Assembly (NCBI GenBank): GCA_965660675.1
Contig: CBFIAU010000009.1
Coordinates: 1 to 64,000 of the forward strand
Reading direction: 5' to 3'
From: UBA12202 sp002691725
GTDB lineage: Bacteria > Pseudomonadota > Alphaproteobacteria > Puniceispirillales > UBA1172
Length of the DNA stretch: 64,000 bases
The notes below the pieces were generated by a model. The model was given only the letters and a program-made list of their open reading frames with translations. It had not been told where the DNA came from and made no database searches. The translations under genes were made by a program, and so were the position numbers. This document shows, piece by piece, positions 44,501 to 53,792 of this stretch (positions are counted from its first letter, which is position 1; every line of letters begins with the position of its first letter).

Positions 44501-44728
44501 AGAGCGCAATTCAGGTTCAAGTAATTGCACGATATTAGCATCGACATCTTCGGCGGTAGCGCCTGTCCACTGCACATTAACGCCAATGACCTCAATGTTA
44601 AAATCAGGGAAAAATTGCCGATTAAGATTAGATAGCGATACAATCCCAACCGCAATCATCAAGATCATCAGAAGATTGGCGGCAGTGCGGTGGCTGATAA
44701 AAAATTCTAAAAATGCTGACGGTTTCAT
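41591..44728 (-). CDS. RND-family efflux transporter, inner-membrane pump
   Basis: A 1045-aa resistance-nodulation-division pump with 12 predicted membrane helices and two large periplasmic loops, the full AcrB-like architecture. The helix-4 motif GIVVDDAIVIGEHTEHLRQR (about residues 392-411) carries the proton-relay aspartates; the second half mirrors it with GIVVNNSIILVATIERRM near residue 931. Helix 1 begins FFISHRTAANLLMILMIAV. It is coupled to the upstream HlyD-type adaptor (ATGA overlap); no outer-membrane TolC-like gene is nearby. Substrate unknown. Confidence 0.94.
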   Translation of the reverse strand: MKPSAFLEFFISHRTAANLLMILMIAVGIVSLSNLNRQFFPDFNIEVIGVNVQWTGATAEDVDANIVQLLEPELRSISNVKKVLSTSYEGLAAIQVEFEFGTDMQQALADVETAVGQVDFPEEAETPKVVKGEFYDDISKLVISGPFDLFALRSMAKDIKEDLQRLGVDKIDLDGLPDEIIKIEISQNELSRLGLSLNDISAAISRTTLDVPAGSLADGALRVRSLGQIKTAKEFEKVEVLVRQDGSRVTLGDIAVISEDLETPSVTLSRNGLPAVMLSFKRGSTNDSLAINDVVQNWLSDYRLEAPETLIIEQYDVRANLIKERINLLVSNGAGGLLLVIGVLFLFLSVRVAFWVAMGIPVAFLATFGVMLAMDQTINMISLFGLIMALGIVVDDAIVIGEHTEHLRQRRGLTMHEAAAMSVTRMGPPVISAMLTTVAAFLPLFMIKGIIGEIIAAIPMVVVAVLIASLIEVFFILPAHLAHFGKNAKEKTSGFRYHFDRQFNRFRNGPFRWLVQLAVNWRYATMAVSLSLLLFSVGMMAGGRVNFVFFSSPEADIAFGNIVMAPGTSRSQTDEMLTELEAALLRAEAEVTDGKGGLIQFHMATLGQTLSDNPDEGVIGANDTRAGIVAELLTADKRSVRIDDFLTAWQSEVNTVSGLQRLTIRAPRGGPPGRDMDVRLMGDDLDKLKAAAQEVEILVKAVPSASGVTEDLSYGAEERIVRITPYAQSLGLTVFSIGQQLRASLDGAVVTRFPRGDEEVTVRLSLPEDEVSTDNIGDIRIITPMGAYVQLREVATVENRLGFSVIKRQDGFREVAIKGDLSGNVISTPEALEIVKDAGLEDIAQKYGLRYRFDGRDQEQAEAFADMGSGALLALISIYIILSWVFSSWTQPLAVMIMIPFALIGAVLGHYVMGLTMTILSMFALIALAGIVVNNSIILVATIERRMEESDGNYMVAIVSGATDRLRPVILTSVTTICGLSTLMFERSLQAQFLIPMATTIVFGLAITTLLVLFVVPSVLAIGLDINRVFRLIFGRFFRRQLSAE

Positions 44729-45903
44729 CCGCGTTCCGGCTTGACAAGAATGCCGTCCCCAAGCGCAGGTAATCGTGTCGCAACAACTTGCTCACCTTCG
44801 TTGATATTGCCTCTGACATAGACCAGCCCGTCTGATTTTTGAATGATTTCAACAACGCGGCGAGCCGTTCTGCCGTTAGTAATAACAAAAACGCTATTAT
44901 CATCATAAAGCGCTGCTTCGGGAAGAATAGCAACATCATCAACCTGACCCGATGAGTAGATGACCTCAACAAATGCTCCTTCAGGGATAATCCAATCCCC
45001 GGTATCGGAAAGCGCGATCTGAGCATAAAGACGACCGCCACCCTCACCGGCTTGGACATTGCCTTCGGCGCGCGAAATTGGGGCTTCGATTGATGTAATC
45101 TCACGCCCACCTGACCGCCATACCACATTTACCGCATTGCCAATCAGGGCATTGGCTCTGGAAAATACATCCCCCGGAACAACAAAAGAGACTTCAAGAC
45201 TGGATAAATCCGTGATCGTACCAACCGCCATGGCTGGCGATACGACCATCCCACGACCAATTTGCACGGCTGACACAATCCCATCAAACTGAGCGCGCAA
45301 AACCGCATCAGAAAGCTGTTTATTGGCGCGCTTCAGGCTAAGGTCTAGCTGTGCTTGTTGTCTTTTGGCTTGCTCTAACGCATTTTTAGCCATTGATAAG
45401 GCGAGTTGCGCTTCATCCAGATTAGCTTGTGAGACGACTGATGCGACATTCATCTGGCGCATCCGCTCATAGCTATTTTGGCGCAACTCACGTTGAATAG
45501 CTAGCTCCGCTATATTGGTCTTATTGGCTTCGATTTGGATAGCGATCTCATCACGCGAAATAATCAATAAATCGCGATCAAGTCTGGCCAGTTCCTGACC
45601 TTTTTTAACATAGCCGCCATTTTTGAAGGCATCAGATATCCACTCAACCTCACCTGAGATATTAAAGTTCAATGTTGATTTGCGACTCGCCTCAACCTGA
45701 CCGAAAGATGATTTCTTGGGAAAGGCGACCTGAAAGTCAATTATTGCGACATCGACAGTCCAGACTTTTTCAAGCCTTGGCTGTAACGGATTTTCTGGCT
45801 TCGTGGCGACCAAATAATTATAGGCAGAAAATCCTAAAAAAAGGATACCTATTGCGACAATAGCCTTACTTCCGGTAGAGAGAATTTTTTTAATTATGTT
45901 CAT
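44725..45903 (-). CDS. RND efflux periplasmic adaptor (HlyD/AcrA family)
   Basis: Membrane-fusion protein linking the RND pump to an outer-membrane channel, 392 aa. It has an N-terminal membrane anchor (about residues 14-33), a lipoyl-like first half (GEVEWISDAFKNGGYVKKGQ), a coiled-coil hairpin (about residues 115-190, rich in Ala, Gln and Leu) and the returning half ADAVLRAQFDGIVSAVQIGRG in shortened form (SDAVLRAQFDGIVSAV). ATG 45903 is preferred over a TTG at 45912. A perfect inverted repeat lies 12 bases upstream. Confidence 0.92.
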   Translation of the reverse strand: MNIIKKILSTGSKAIVAIGILFLGFSAYNYLVATKPENPLQPRLEKVWTVDVAIIDFQVAFPKKSSFGQVEASRKSTLNFNISGEVEWISDAFKNGGYVKKGQELARLDRDLLIISRDEIAIQIEANKTNIAELAIQRELRQNSYERMRQMNVASVVSQANLDEAQLALSMAKNALEQAKRQQAQLDLSLKRANKQLSDAVLRAQFDGIVSAVQIGRGMVVSPAMAVGTITDLSSLEVSFVVPGDVFSRANALIGNAVNVVWRSGGREITSIEAPISRAEGNVQAGEGGGRLYAQIALSDTGDWIIPEGAFVEVIYSSGQVDDVAILPEAALYDDNSVFVITNGRTARRVVEIIQKSDGLVYVRGNINEGEQVVATRLPALGDGILVKPERG

Positions 45904-45914
45904 GATACCCAATA

Positions 45915-45941
45915 AATAACATGATACAAAATCATGTTATT
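45915..45941. promoter_or_regulatory. Perfect 11-bp inverted repeat upstream of the efflux operon
   Basis: Arms AATAACATGAT (45915-45925) and ATCATGTTATT (45931-45941) around the five bases ACAAA. It sits 12 bases upstream of the adaptor ATG in the divergent region facing the MATE gene. Such a palindrome fits an operator for a dimeric repressor of the TetR or MarR type, or a leader hairpin that hides the ribosome binding site. No regulator gene is adjacent. Confidence 0.6.
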
Positions 45942-46094
45942 CAAAAATTATTTGTTTTTATTAGATTATGTTTCCACATTCATAATTCAAGTTGCCGTAA
46001 ACTGCAATCAATCATTGTCTCTTGCCATATCATAATACACAAACCATTTCCTAATCTGACAAATCCCGATATGATGACCGCTAAGAGGTTTTAA

Positions 46095-47474
46095 ATGTCC
46101 CCTACACAATGCTGGTCTTTTCATTTCTGGGCAACAATCCAACTTGCCCTACCCCTGATGATGGGTCAGATTGCTTTGATCAGCATTTGGACCGCTGATA
46201 TTGTCATGATGGGGTGGATTGACACAGATGCCCTCGCCGCTGGCACGCAAGCTAACCGCATGTATCAGCCGCTTTATTTCATTGCGATCGGGTTAACCTT
46301 GGCGGTAAGCCCGCTCACCTCACAAGCGCTAGGCGGAAAAAAGCAACGTATTGCCCGTCAAGTCTTGCGGATGGGAATATGGATGGCATTGCTTTATGGC
46401 ATCATGACGATTATCCCCATGTGGCATGGTGAGGCGATATTGCTGTGGATGCGGCAAGACCCAGCGATTGCCGAACAGGCGGCGCTATATTTGCAGCTGA
46501 TGGGGCTTGGCATGCCCTTCACTTTTATCTTTTTTGTCTTACGAAATTATATTTCAGCCTATCAAAAGCCAATCCCTCCCGTCATTGTCATTATCATTGG
46601 CGTGATCATTAATATCTTTTTGAATCAGGTGTTCTCGCAAGGATGGTTCGGTCTGCCAGCCATGGAACTAGCCGGCATAGGGCTAAGCACATCTATCACA
46701 TTTATGATTATGGTCATCCTGCTCGCCATTTATATGGTGACGAACAAAAAGATCGGACGGACGCGCCCATTCGGACGCTTATTAAGCTTTAATCCAGTTA
46801 TCATGAAACGCCTGTTAATTGTTGGGTTTCCGATTGGCCTTACCTTGCTGGCAGAAACCGGCATGTTTATTGTTGGCGGTATTTATATGGGGATATTCGG
46901 TATTGCCGCCGTCGCCGCATCGGGCATCAGCAATCAGATTGCCGCTGTCACCTATATGGTGCCGCTTGCTATTTCTCTGGCAACAACGATCCGAATAGGC
47001 CATGCCGCTGGCGCCAATAAACCTAACGAAGCCATTCGAGCAGGCATCATGTCAACGCTAATGGTAATGATTATCACATTGATATTATCTGTCTTTATCT
47101 ACATATTCAGAGTGGAAATCATTCAGGTTTTTCTTAATTCCGATGATCAGTTATTTGATGCCGTTATGTCCTTTGCTGTTCCGATGATGATTATCGCCGC
47201 CATTTTTCAATTATTTGATGGCTTGCAATCTGTCTTAATTTCTGCTCTCCGCGGCATAAGCGATACACGCATGCCTGCCATTATTTCAATTTTCTGCTAT
47301 TGGGGTGTCGGCGTAAGCTCTGGCTATATCTTATCAACACCTTTTGAATATGGCCCCATTGGCATATGGATAGGGATAACCATAGGATTAATAGCGGCAA
47401 CACTAACCCTGGGGATGCGATGCTGGATGACGAGACAACAATTAATACATGAAGGACGATTTAAACTAGTGTAA
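46095..47474 (+). CDS. MATE family multidrug/Na+ efflux transporter
   Basis: A 459-aa inner-membrane protein with 12 predicted helices in the MATE arrangement. N-terminal ALPLMMGQIALISIWTADIV and VMMGWIDTDALAAGTQANRM resemble NorM-type proteins, and the second half repeats the pattern (FPIGLTLLAETGMFIVGG). AAGAGG precedes the ATG. It diverges from the RND efflux operon and is followed 8 bp later by glnE, with which it may be co-transcribed. Substrate unknown. Confidence 0.92.
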   Translation: MSPTQCWSFHFWATIQLALPLMMGQIALISIWTADIVMMGWIDTDALAAGTQANRMYQPLYFIAIGLTLAVSPLTSQALGGKKQRIARQVLRMGIWMALLYGIMTIIPMWHGEAILLWMRQDPAIAEQAALYLQLMGLGMPFTFIFFVLRNYISAYQKPIPPVIVIIIGVIINIFLNQVFSQGWFGLPAMELAGIGLSTSITFMIMVILLAIYMVTNKKIGRTRPFGRLLSFNPVIMKRLLIVGFPIGLTLLAETGMFIVGGIYMGIFGIAAVAASGISNQIAAVTYMVPLAISLATTIRIGHAAGANKPNEAIRAGIMSTLMVMIITLILSVFIYIFRVEIIQVFLNSDDQLFDAVMSFAVPMMIIAAIFQLFDGLQSVLISALRGISDTRMPAIISIFCYWGVGVSSGYILSTPFEYGPIGIWIGITIGLIAATLTLGMRCWMTRQQLIHEGRFKLV

Positions 47475-47482
47475 ATTAAGTT

Positions 47483-50374
47483 ATGGATAACTGTATTGCT
47501 TCATCCCCAATAACTAAGGCTAACACCAGCCAGCATGAAACCGAATGCTTGGCTTTGCTTACCCAACATATTGATCCAGATGCTGCCCGTATTCTGGCAT
47601 CGGCAATGCATCTGGCACCTTATCTTGACAAGCTTTATCGAAATCACCTGACGCTACTTCCGCCAATCATTGCTGATGATCACAATAATCTCGCCAATGT
47701 GACGACAATCATTGGTGAGATTAATGCTCAATTAAGTGACGATTTTGATAGCGCTACAACCAATGATCACGCGATGAGAGCTATTCGTCTGTTTAGGCAG
47801 AAGATCAATGTTGTGGTTACTGTTCTTGACTTGCTTGACCGTGCCAGCGTGGCCCGGCAAATGGCTTGGCTAAGCGCGGCAGCGGATTTAGCCAGCACAA
47901 CATTAGCCCATTGGCTAGAGACGCGAGCCCGCCAGATGAAGCGCCTTGAGCCAGCCGCATCGTGGTCGATTATTGCCATGGGCAAACTTGGCTCAAGTGA
48001 GCTTAACTTTTCATCTGATATTGATTTGATTATTCTTTATGCATGCGCCGAGAATGATGTGGAAAGCGGCCGTGTATATATTGATTTAGCTCGTCAATTT
48101 GCCACTATTATGAGCCAGCCAACCGCCGATGGTATAGGCTGGCGTGTTGATTATCGGCTGCGCCCAAACCCCAGTGTTACCCCTGTCGCCATCAAGTTAG
48201 ATAATGCCATTAGCTACTATGAGTCCATAGCGCGGACATGGGAGCGAGTGGCCTTCATCAGAGCGCGTCCTTTCGCAGGATCAATTCCATTGGCAGAGCA
48301 GTTTTTGTCTGAAATTGATCTTTTTATCTGGCGCCGATATCTGGATTATACGGTTATTGATGAAATGAAAATGATGCTTCAGCGTGAGCCAAAGCAACAA
48401 GACTTATTTGGGTTTAATATTAAAAAAGGTAATGGCGGTATCCGTTCGATTGAATTCGCGGTTCATGTTCAGCAAATTATCGCTGGTGGCAGAGAGCCTG
48501 AATTACGCCAGAGTTCAACCATAGAAGCCTTAACTGCCCTCGGTAAAAGTAACTGGATTAACACCGCCTCAGCCAAAATATTAAGTGACCATTATTATCA
48601 GTTGCGCCGCTTAGAACACCGTATTCAGATGATCAATGATGCCCATAGCCATCAGTTTCCTCGTCATAATGAGGCGTTATCTGATCTGGCACAATTTTGC
48701 GGATATCAAGATATTGCGACTTTTCGGCAGGCCGTTCATGCCTTAACCGATAGTGTGATTAGTCATACTGAAACAATCGCAAAGAAACTAGGTGCTAAAC
48801 CCCCGGATGCTGACCGCACGCATCCAATATCACTGTTTTTGCTGCTCGATCAGGATGATGACAGCAATGCCGTCACCAATACATTATCCGATCTTGGCTT
48901 TATTGAGATAGATAGCATTACCAGCACCTGCCGACGCTGGATGGCAGGCGATATTCCAGCCACGCAAACTAGCCGTTCAAAAGCTATTCTGGGTCGTCTT
49001 TTGCCAGAAATTCTGACTCAGATTGGTAAAGCTGAGCATCCAGATAAAGCCTTTCATGCTTTTGCCAGATTGGTTGAAAACCTGCCTATTGGAGTGCAAT
49101 TTTTCTCCCTTCTTGAAAGTAATCCAAATATAACCAAGGTCATTGCCAATTTGCTCATAGCATCACCACGGATGGCAGAAAACCTGGCCACGCATTCTGC
49201 CTTAATTGATGATTTGCTGTATGAGGAGTTTTGGCATCCGATTGACCTCAATATTGATAGCATGGTGGACGTCTTGTCCAGTTGCATGGCGGCTAGCCGA
49301 TCATATGAGGATAAATTGAACCAGTTGCGTATCACCTTACGCCACTGGCATTTCCGGAGCCATGCGCATCTCATTTCAGGCATAGTTGAGCCGTTTGAGA
49401 TGGCAACAATCCTGTCACATATTGCAGAAGCCGCAATCATAGCGGCCTTGCCAATAGCCAAAGATCATATTGATGCCCGCTATGGAACAATAGAGACTGG
49501 AAGTCTTGCCATTATGGCGATGGGACGGTTAGGCACCCGTGAGATGACATCCTCATCTGATCTGGATTTAGTATTTATCCACCATAGCCCATCGGATTCT
49601 GAAACGCCGATCATGACCAATGGTGATCATCCTATCCATGCGAATTATTATTTTATCCGCATTGGTCAGGAACTAATCAATGTTTTGACTGCTCAAACCG
49701 CAGAAGGGCGAGCCTATGAAGTCGATATGCGGCTTCGGCCTAGCGGCAAATCCGGGCCTGTTACGGTCGCCTTTGACCGCTTTGCCAATTATCAGCAAGA
49801 ACAGGCGTGGACATGGGAGCATATGGCATTGGTGCGGGCGCGCATTATCACTGGATTTAATCACGAAAACCTTACCCATAATTTTGAAACCTGCCTCAAA
49901 ACCCTGTTTCAGATGCCGCGTGATAATGATAAAGTCATCCGGGATGCGCATGAAATGCGTCAACGCATCACCACCTATCACCCGCCACGTTCGGCCCATG
50001 ATTTGCGGCTTATCCCCGGCGGCTTGATTGATATTGATTTTTTTGCTCAGGTCATGCAGTTGATCACACCTCGATCAGATGGTCGCCGCTATGGCAGAGC
50101 AAGTGATGCTATCACTGATCTGGCTAAACGCCGTATCATCACGGCCAAAGATGAAAAAGCCCTTAAAACATCCATTAGTGTTTTGCTTAATCTCAATCAG
50201 ATTATGCAGCTTGTCTTGATTAGTCTGCATGATCAAAACCCTGATGCATGGTTGCCGCAACCCATTACCGAACGGTTTTCAATAAAGACGATTGCTAAGA
50301 TGGATAGCATGGTCAAAATCCATACTGAGACTATTCTTGCTATCACAGCTAAGTACTTAAATTTAAGTCATTAA
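47483..50374 (+). CDS. glnE: Bifunctional glutamine synthetase adenylyltransferase/adenylyl-removing enzyme
   Basis: Adds and removes AMP on glutamine synthetase under control of PII. The 963-aa protein has two nucleotidyltransferase domains: the first with GKLGSSELNFSSDIDLIILY near residue 170, the second with GRLGTREMTSSSDLDLVFIH near residue 678, each followed by a helical domain. Both active-site Asp pairs are intact. Length is typical. Nitrogen regulation is implied, but no glnA or glnB is in the window. Confidence 0.96.
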   Translation: MDNCIASSPITKANTSQHETECLALLTQHIDPDAARILASAMHLAPYLDKLYRNHLTLLPPIIADDHNNLANVTTIIGEINAQLSDDFDSATTNDHAMRAIRLFRQKINVVVTVLDLLDRASVARQMAWLSAAADLASTTLAHWLETRARQMKRLEPAASWSIIAMGKLGSSELNFSSDIDLIILYACAENDVESGRVYIDLARQFATIMSQPTADGIGWRVDYRLRPNPSVTPVAIKLDNAISYYESIARTWERVAFIRARPFAGSIPLAEQFLSEIDLFIWRRYLDYTVIDEMKMMLQREPKQQDLFGFNIKKGNGGIRSIEFAVHVQQIIAGGREPELRQSSTIEALTALGKSNWINTASAKILSDHYYQLRRLEHRIQMINDAHSHQFPRHNEALSDLAQFCGYQDIATFRQAVHALTDSVISHTETIAKKLGAKPPDADRTHPISLFLLLDQDDDSNAVTNTLSDLGFIEIDSITSTCRRWMAGDIPATQTSRSKAILGRLLPEILTQIGKAEHPDKAFHAFARLVENLPIGVQFFSLLESNPNITKVIANLLIASPRMAENLATHSALIDDLLYEEFWHPIDLNIDSMVDVLSSCMAASRSYEDKLNQLRITLRHWHFRSHAHLISGIVEPFEMATILSHIAEAAIIAALPIAKDHIDARYGTIETGSLAIMAMGRLGTREMTSSSDLDLVFIHHSPSDSETPIMTNGDHPIHANYYFIRIGQELINVLTAQTAEGRAYEVDMRLRPSGKSGPVTVAFDRFANYQQEQAWTWEHMALVRARIITGFNHENLTHNFETCLKTLFQMPRDNDKVIRDAHEMRQRITTYHPPRSAHDLRLIPGGLIDIDFFAQVMQLITPRSDGRRYGRASDAITDLAKRRIITAKDEKALKTSISVLLNLNQIMQLVLISLHDQNPDAWLPQPITERFSIKTIAKMDSMVKIHTETILAITAKYLNLSH

Positions 50375-50452
50375 ATTGCTAGATCACCGTTCATTCTAAA
50401 GGCATGAAAATTCCTTTTGCAAAATGATAAAAAAAGACGTAATGATCAATTA

Positions 50453-50476
50453 ATCGCACCTGATTCCTGTTGCGAT
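50453..50476. promoter_or_regulatory. Inverted repeat before the MFS gene
   Basis: Perfect 6-bp arms ATCGCA and TGCGAT separated by 12 bases, ending 21 bases before the MFS start codon. It may be an operator or leader hairpin; short arms make chance plausible. Confidence 0.25.
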
Positions 50477-50497
50477 AGTTAACGATGGGAACAGTCG

Positions 50498-51775
50498 ATG
50501 AAATCAGCACTTATTTCATCTTGGACACTTTTTTTCGGCATCCTGCTTTTTATGGTTGGTAACGGCCTGCAAGGCGTCTTGCTAGGTGTCAGAGCAGAGC
50601 AGCTTCAATTTGGCGATGTCATGACAGGGCTTGTCATGGGTGGATATTTTATTGGCTATTTCAGCGGCTCTTTCATTATACCAAAGCTGGTTAGTCGGGT
50701 TGGCCATATCCGCGTTTTTGGGGTCATGGCAGCGCTGGCATCAGCCTCTATTCTGGTGCATCCGATTGTTGAAAATGCCTCGATATGGATGCTTATGCGC
50801 TTCATGACTGGCTTTGCTTATGTTGGCATGTATATCGTATCGGAAAGCTGGATAAATGATAAAGCCACTAACTCAACCCGTGGCGGTTTGTTATCTGTCT
50901 ATATGATGGTACAGATGTTTGGCATGATCATTGGACAGTCAATGCTGACTTTCGGCAGTGAGACTGGCTATGATATGTTTTTGGCAGTATCAATTATAGT
51001 GTCTTTTGCCGCCATTCCTATCATGCTGACAGCGGCACGTTCACCAGATTTTGAGGCACCTGAACAAGCCTCATTCCGCCGCGTCTATCATAACTCACCA
51101 CTCAGCGTTGTGGGCATGGGCATCACGGGATTTAATGCCGCTATTGTATTTGGTATGGGCGCGGTCTTTGCCTCAAAACTTGGCATGTCGTTTATTCAGG
51201 TTTCATATTTCATGGTGGCAATCGGTGCCGGCGCAATGATCCTGCAATACCCGATCGGCAAATTATCTGATCTGATTGACCGCCGAACCGTGATCTTAAT
51301 CGCGCATATCCTGTCATTAGGGTTCTTGCTTGCCAGCTTTTTTACCAGCACAATTAGTTTCCTGTGGCTAGGGCTGATGATGGCATTATATAGCGGTGTA
51401 AGCATGCCGCTTTATTCGCTTTATATCGCCCATGCCAATGACTATCTATCGCCGCGTCAGGTTGTCAGCACCAGCGCAAAGCTGGTCATGATCAATGGCC
51501 TTGGGGCTATTTTTGGCCCGCCTATGCTAGGCTATGCGATCTATTTAGTTGGGGTAAGCGCATTCTTTGGTGTCCAGATCATTATGCATGCGGCAATGAT
51601 TGGCTTTGTGTTCTATCGGATGTCGGCGCGCCCATCTATGCCAGTGGAAGCTCAGGGGCCATTTGTGGCGGTGCGCGGAACCAGTGTTGCCTCAACCCTG
51701 TTACCCGAAGCCGAATGGGATGGCCGTGACGATGAAGACACAGATGATGAAGCTCTAGTTCAAGACGCCTCATAA
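50498..51775 (+). CDS. MFS transporter
   Basis: A 425-aa major facilitator protein with 12 predicted helices. It resembles the YcaD-like branch: GVLLGVRAEQLQFGDVMTGLV in the first loop region and SESWINDKATNSTRGGLLSVY (about residues 118-138) are characteristic, with GKLSDLIDRRTVI (about residues 251-263) as the second A-like motif. The C-terminal 40 residues are acidic and cytoplasmic. Substrate unknown. It converges on the DUF1489 gene. Confidence 0.9.
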   Translation: MKSALISSWTLFFGILLFMVGNGLQGVLLGVRAEQLQFGDVMTGLVMGGYFIGYFSGSFIIPKLVSRVGHIRVFGVMAALASASILVHPIVENASIWMLMRFMTGFAYVGMYIVSESWINDKATNSTRGGLLSVYMMVQMFGMIIGQSMLTFGSETGYDMFLAVSIIVSFAAIPIMLTAARSPDFEAPEQASFRRVYHNSPLSVVGMGITGFNAAIVFGMGAVFASKLGMSFIQVSYFMVAIGAGAMILQYPIGKLSDLIDRRTVILIAHILSLGFLLASFFTSTISFLWLGLMMALYSGVSMPLYSLYIAHANDYLSPRQVVSTSAKLVMINGLGAIFGPPMLGYAIYLVGVSAFFGVQIIMHAAMIGFVFYRMSARPSMPVEAQGPFVAVRGTSVASTLLPEAEWDGRDDEDTDDEALVQDAS

Positions 51776-51799
51776 AATAATATCGTCAAAATAATGGTG

Positions 51800-52219
51800 T
51801 TAAAGAAGGCCTAATTCGCGCAATTCTTCTTGCATTTCACGCGGCATCACTTCATCGGGATTTGCACCAGCAGGCAAATCAGCAGGCGCATCATTTGCTT
51901 CTAGATAACGCCAGCCTTGAAACGGTCTGAGGCGTCTTTCCACAACAGGAATTAAGCCCGGCTTTAATACAATGCCGCAAGCAGGCTTGCCATCACCACG
52001 GACGACCTCAACCAAATCAATAATCGGCTGCCGCGCGCACATCCAGCCCTTGATCACCCAAAACATAGAGCCGCCATCAAGGATAGCATCAGCCCGGCGG
52101 GGGAAAGATCGCGTCACATGCATAATACGGCCATTCCGCTTCACCAGCTCATCATGCCAAGCCGTCAAGGTTTTAATATCTTCCGATCCAACAGAGAGTT
52201 TTTTAAGATGCAGAGGCAT
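51800..52219 (-). CDS. DUF1489 family protein
   Basis: A 139-aa soluble protein matching DUF1489, a conserved alphaproteobacterial family of unknown function. Family-like segments include HLKKLSVGSEDIKTL at the N-terminus, GSMFWVIKGWMCARQPI (about residues 50-66) and FQGWRYLEANDAPADL (about 99-114). It starts 6 bp after mgtE on the same strand, so the two are probably co-transcribed. Confidence 0.85.
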   Translation of the reverse strand: MPLHLKKLSVGSEDIKTLTAWHDELVKRNGRIMHVTRSFPRRADAILDGGSMFWVIKGWMCARQPIIDLVEVVRGDGKPACGIVLKPGLIPVVERRLRPFQGWRYLEANDAPADLPAGANPDEVMPREMQEELRELGLL

Positions 52220-52225
52220 AGGGCA

Positions 52226-53641
52226 TTATACCAGATAAAGCGAAGCCAGACCAAGAAAGGTTAAAAACCCAATGACGTCTGTAACTGTGGTAATAAAGAC
52301 AGATGACGCTACCGCCGGATCAATATCACATTTTGACAGGAGAATCGGTATTCCAGCGCCGCTAAGTGCCGCCGCCAGCATATTGGCAATCATCGCAAAC
52401 GCCATGACTAGCGCGATATCCATTTTCTGAAACCATATAAAAGACACGAGGCCAGCAACAAACGCAAAGATCAAGCCGTTAGTAAGCCCAACCATGGCTT
52501 CACGCAAAATAAACCGATTGACCACTTTTGTATCACCTAATTGCCGCATCGCTAACGCGCGCACCGCAACCGTTACGGTCTGGGTGCCTGCATTGCCGCC
52601 CATTGAAGCAACAATCGGCATCAACACCGCCAAGGCAACAAGCCGTTCAATGGTGGCATCAAAAATGCCAATGACCAGTGATGCTATAACAGCTGTCGCT
52701 AAATTAACCAAAAGCCACAAAAATCGAGATTGAACCGTTGTCACAAGTGATGACCGCAAGCTGCTGTCACTAACGCCGCCCAAGGCCATCAAGTCCTCAC
52801 CAGCTTCTTCCTGAATAACGTCAACGATATCATCGACGGTGATCATACCAACCAATTTTTCTTGCGCATCAACGACAGACACAGAAACCAGCCCATAGCG
52901 CTGAAACAGAAGCCCGACTTCTTCTTTATCCATGGTGACAGGGATTTGATGCGGTGCTGTTTCCATAATTTCGGATAGCCGCACTGGACGATCTGATGAT
53001 ACGAGTTTTCCTAATCGTACCTGCCCTATAACACGGCGAGCAGGATCAATGATAATAATGACATAATATTCATCAGGGAGCTGGTCTTCGGATTGCGCCC
53101 GAAGATGATCAATGGATTGACCAACAGTCCAATGCGATGGACAAACCACAACCTCACGCTGCATCAAACGGCCAGCACAATGTTCAGGATAGGATAAAGC
53201 CTCCTCGACAATCAGCCTTTCACCAACTGGCAGAGCCGCCAGAATATCCGCAACCTCATCTTCTTCAAGGTCTTCCAGGATATCCACCGCATCATCACTA
53301 TCAAGTTCAGGCAAGGCTTGGGCTAATTCATTGACGCCATAGCTGGAGACCACATCTTCAAGCACCGCATCTGGCAAATAGGTCAGCACCATAGGGTCAA
53401 GATTATCACGCATCATCAGCGTAAAGCGCTTTAATTGAGCCGAGTTTAGACGTTCAATCATATCCGCCTGATCCGCCGGGTGGAGAGGCACAATCAGTGA
53501 AATCAGACGTTCTTTATTATGTTCAGCGATAGACGCAATCACCGCCGCTACCACTTTCGGCGTTAAGCCATAGAGATTTGATAACTCAAGCGCTGGCTTT
53601 GTTTGAAAACTGATATTTTCATGATCCGGTTTGACAGCCAT
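52226..53641 (-). CDS. mgtE: Magnesium transporter MgtE
   Basis: Mg2+ channel of the MgtE family, 471 aa. It has the N-terminal superhelical domain (about residues 25-150, with LEDLEEDEVADILAALP), two CBS domains (about 160-280, including the MQREVVVCP and VVDAQEKLVGMITVDDIVDV regions), and a C-terminal pore domain of five helices with PIVASMGGNAGTQTVTVAVR. The frame is open another 84 codons upstream and would overlap mttB; ATG 53641 gives the family's usual length. Confidence 0.92.
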   Translation of the reverse strand: MAVKPDHENISFQTKPALELSNLYGLTPKVVAAVIASIAEHNKERLISLIVPLHPADQADMIERLNSAQLKRFTLMMRDNLDPMVLTYLPDAVLEDVVSSYGVNELAQALPELDSDDAVDILEDLEEDEVADILAALPVGERLIVEEALSYPEHCAGRLMQREVVVCPSHWTVGQSIDHLRAQSEDQLPDEYYVIIIIDPARRVIGQVRLGKLVSSDRPVRLSEIMETAPHQIPVTMDKEEVGLLFQRYGLVSVSVVDAQEKLVGMITVDDIVDVIQEEAGEDLMALGGVSDSSLRSSLVTTVQSRFLWLLVNLATAVIASLVIGIFDATIERLVALAVLMPIVASMGGNAGTQTVTVAVRALAMRQLGDTKVVNRFILREAMVGLTNGLIFAFVAGLVSFIWFQKMDIALVMAFAMIANMLAAALSGAGIPILLSKCDIDPAVASSVFITTVTDVIGFLTFLGLASLYLV

Positions 53642-53792
53642 AATAGAGCGCTTTCTGGCAGCGAGAGAAGCCGCAATAACATTTACCTTGCTTATACCGA
53701 TTTTAATAAAATAATCAATGACCAGCCCGTTCAGGGCTTCATTCTGAGGCAACGCATCTGCACCACAAACGTCTGATGCAATGGGCGTGTTA

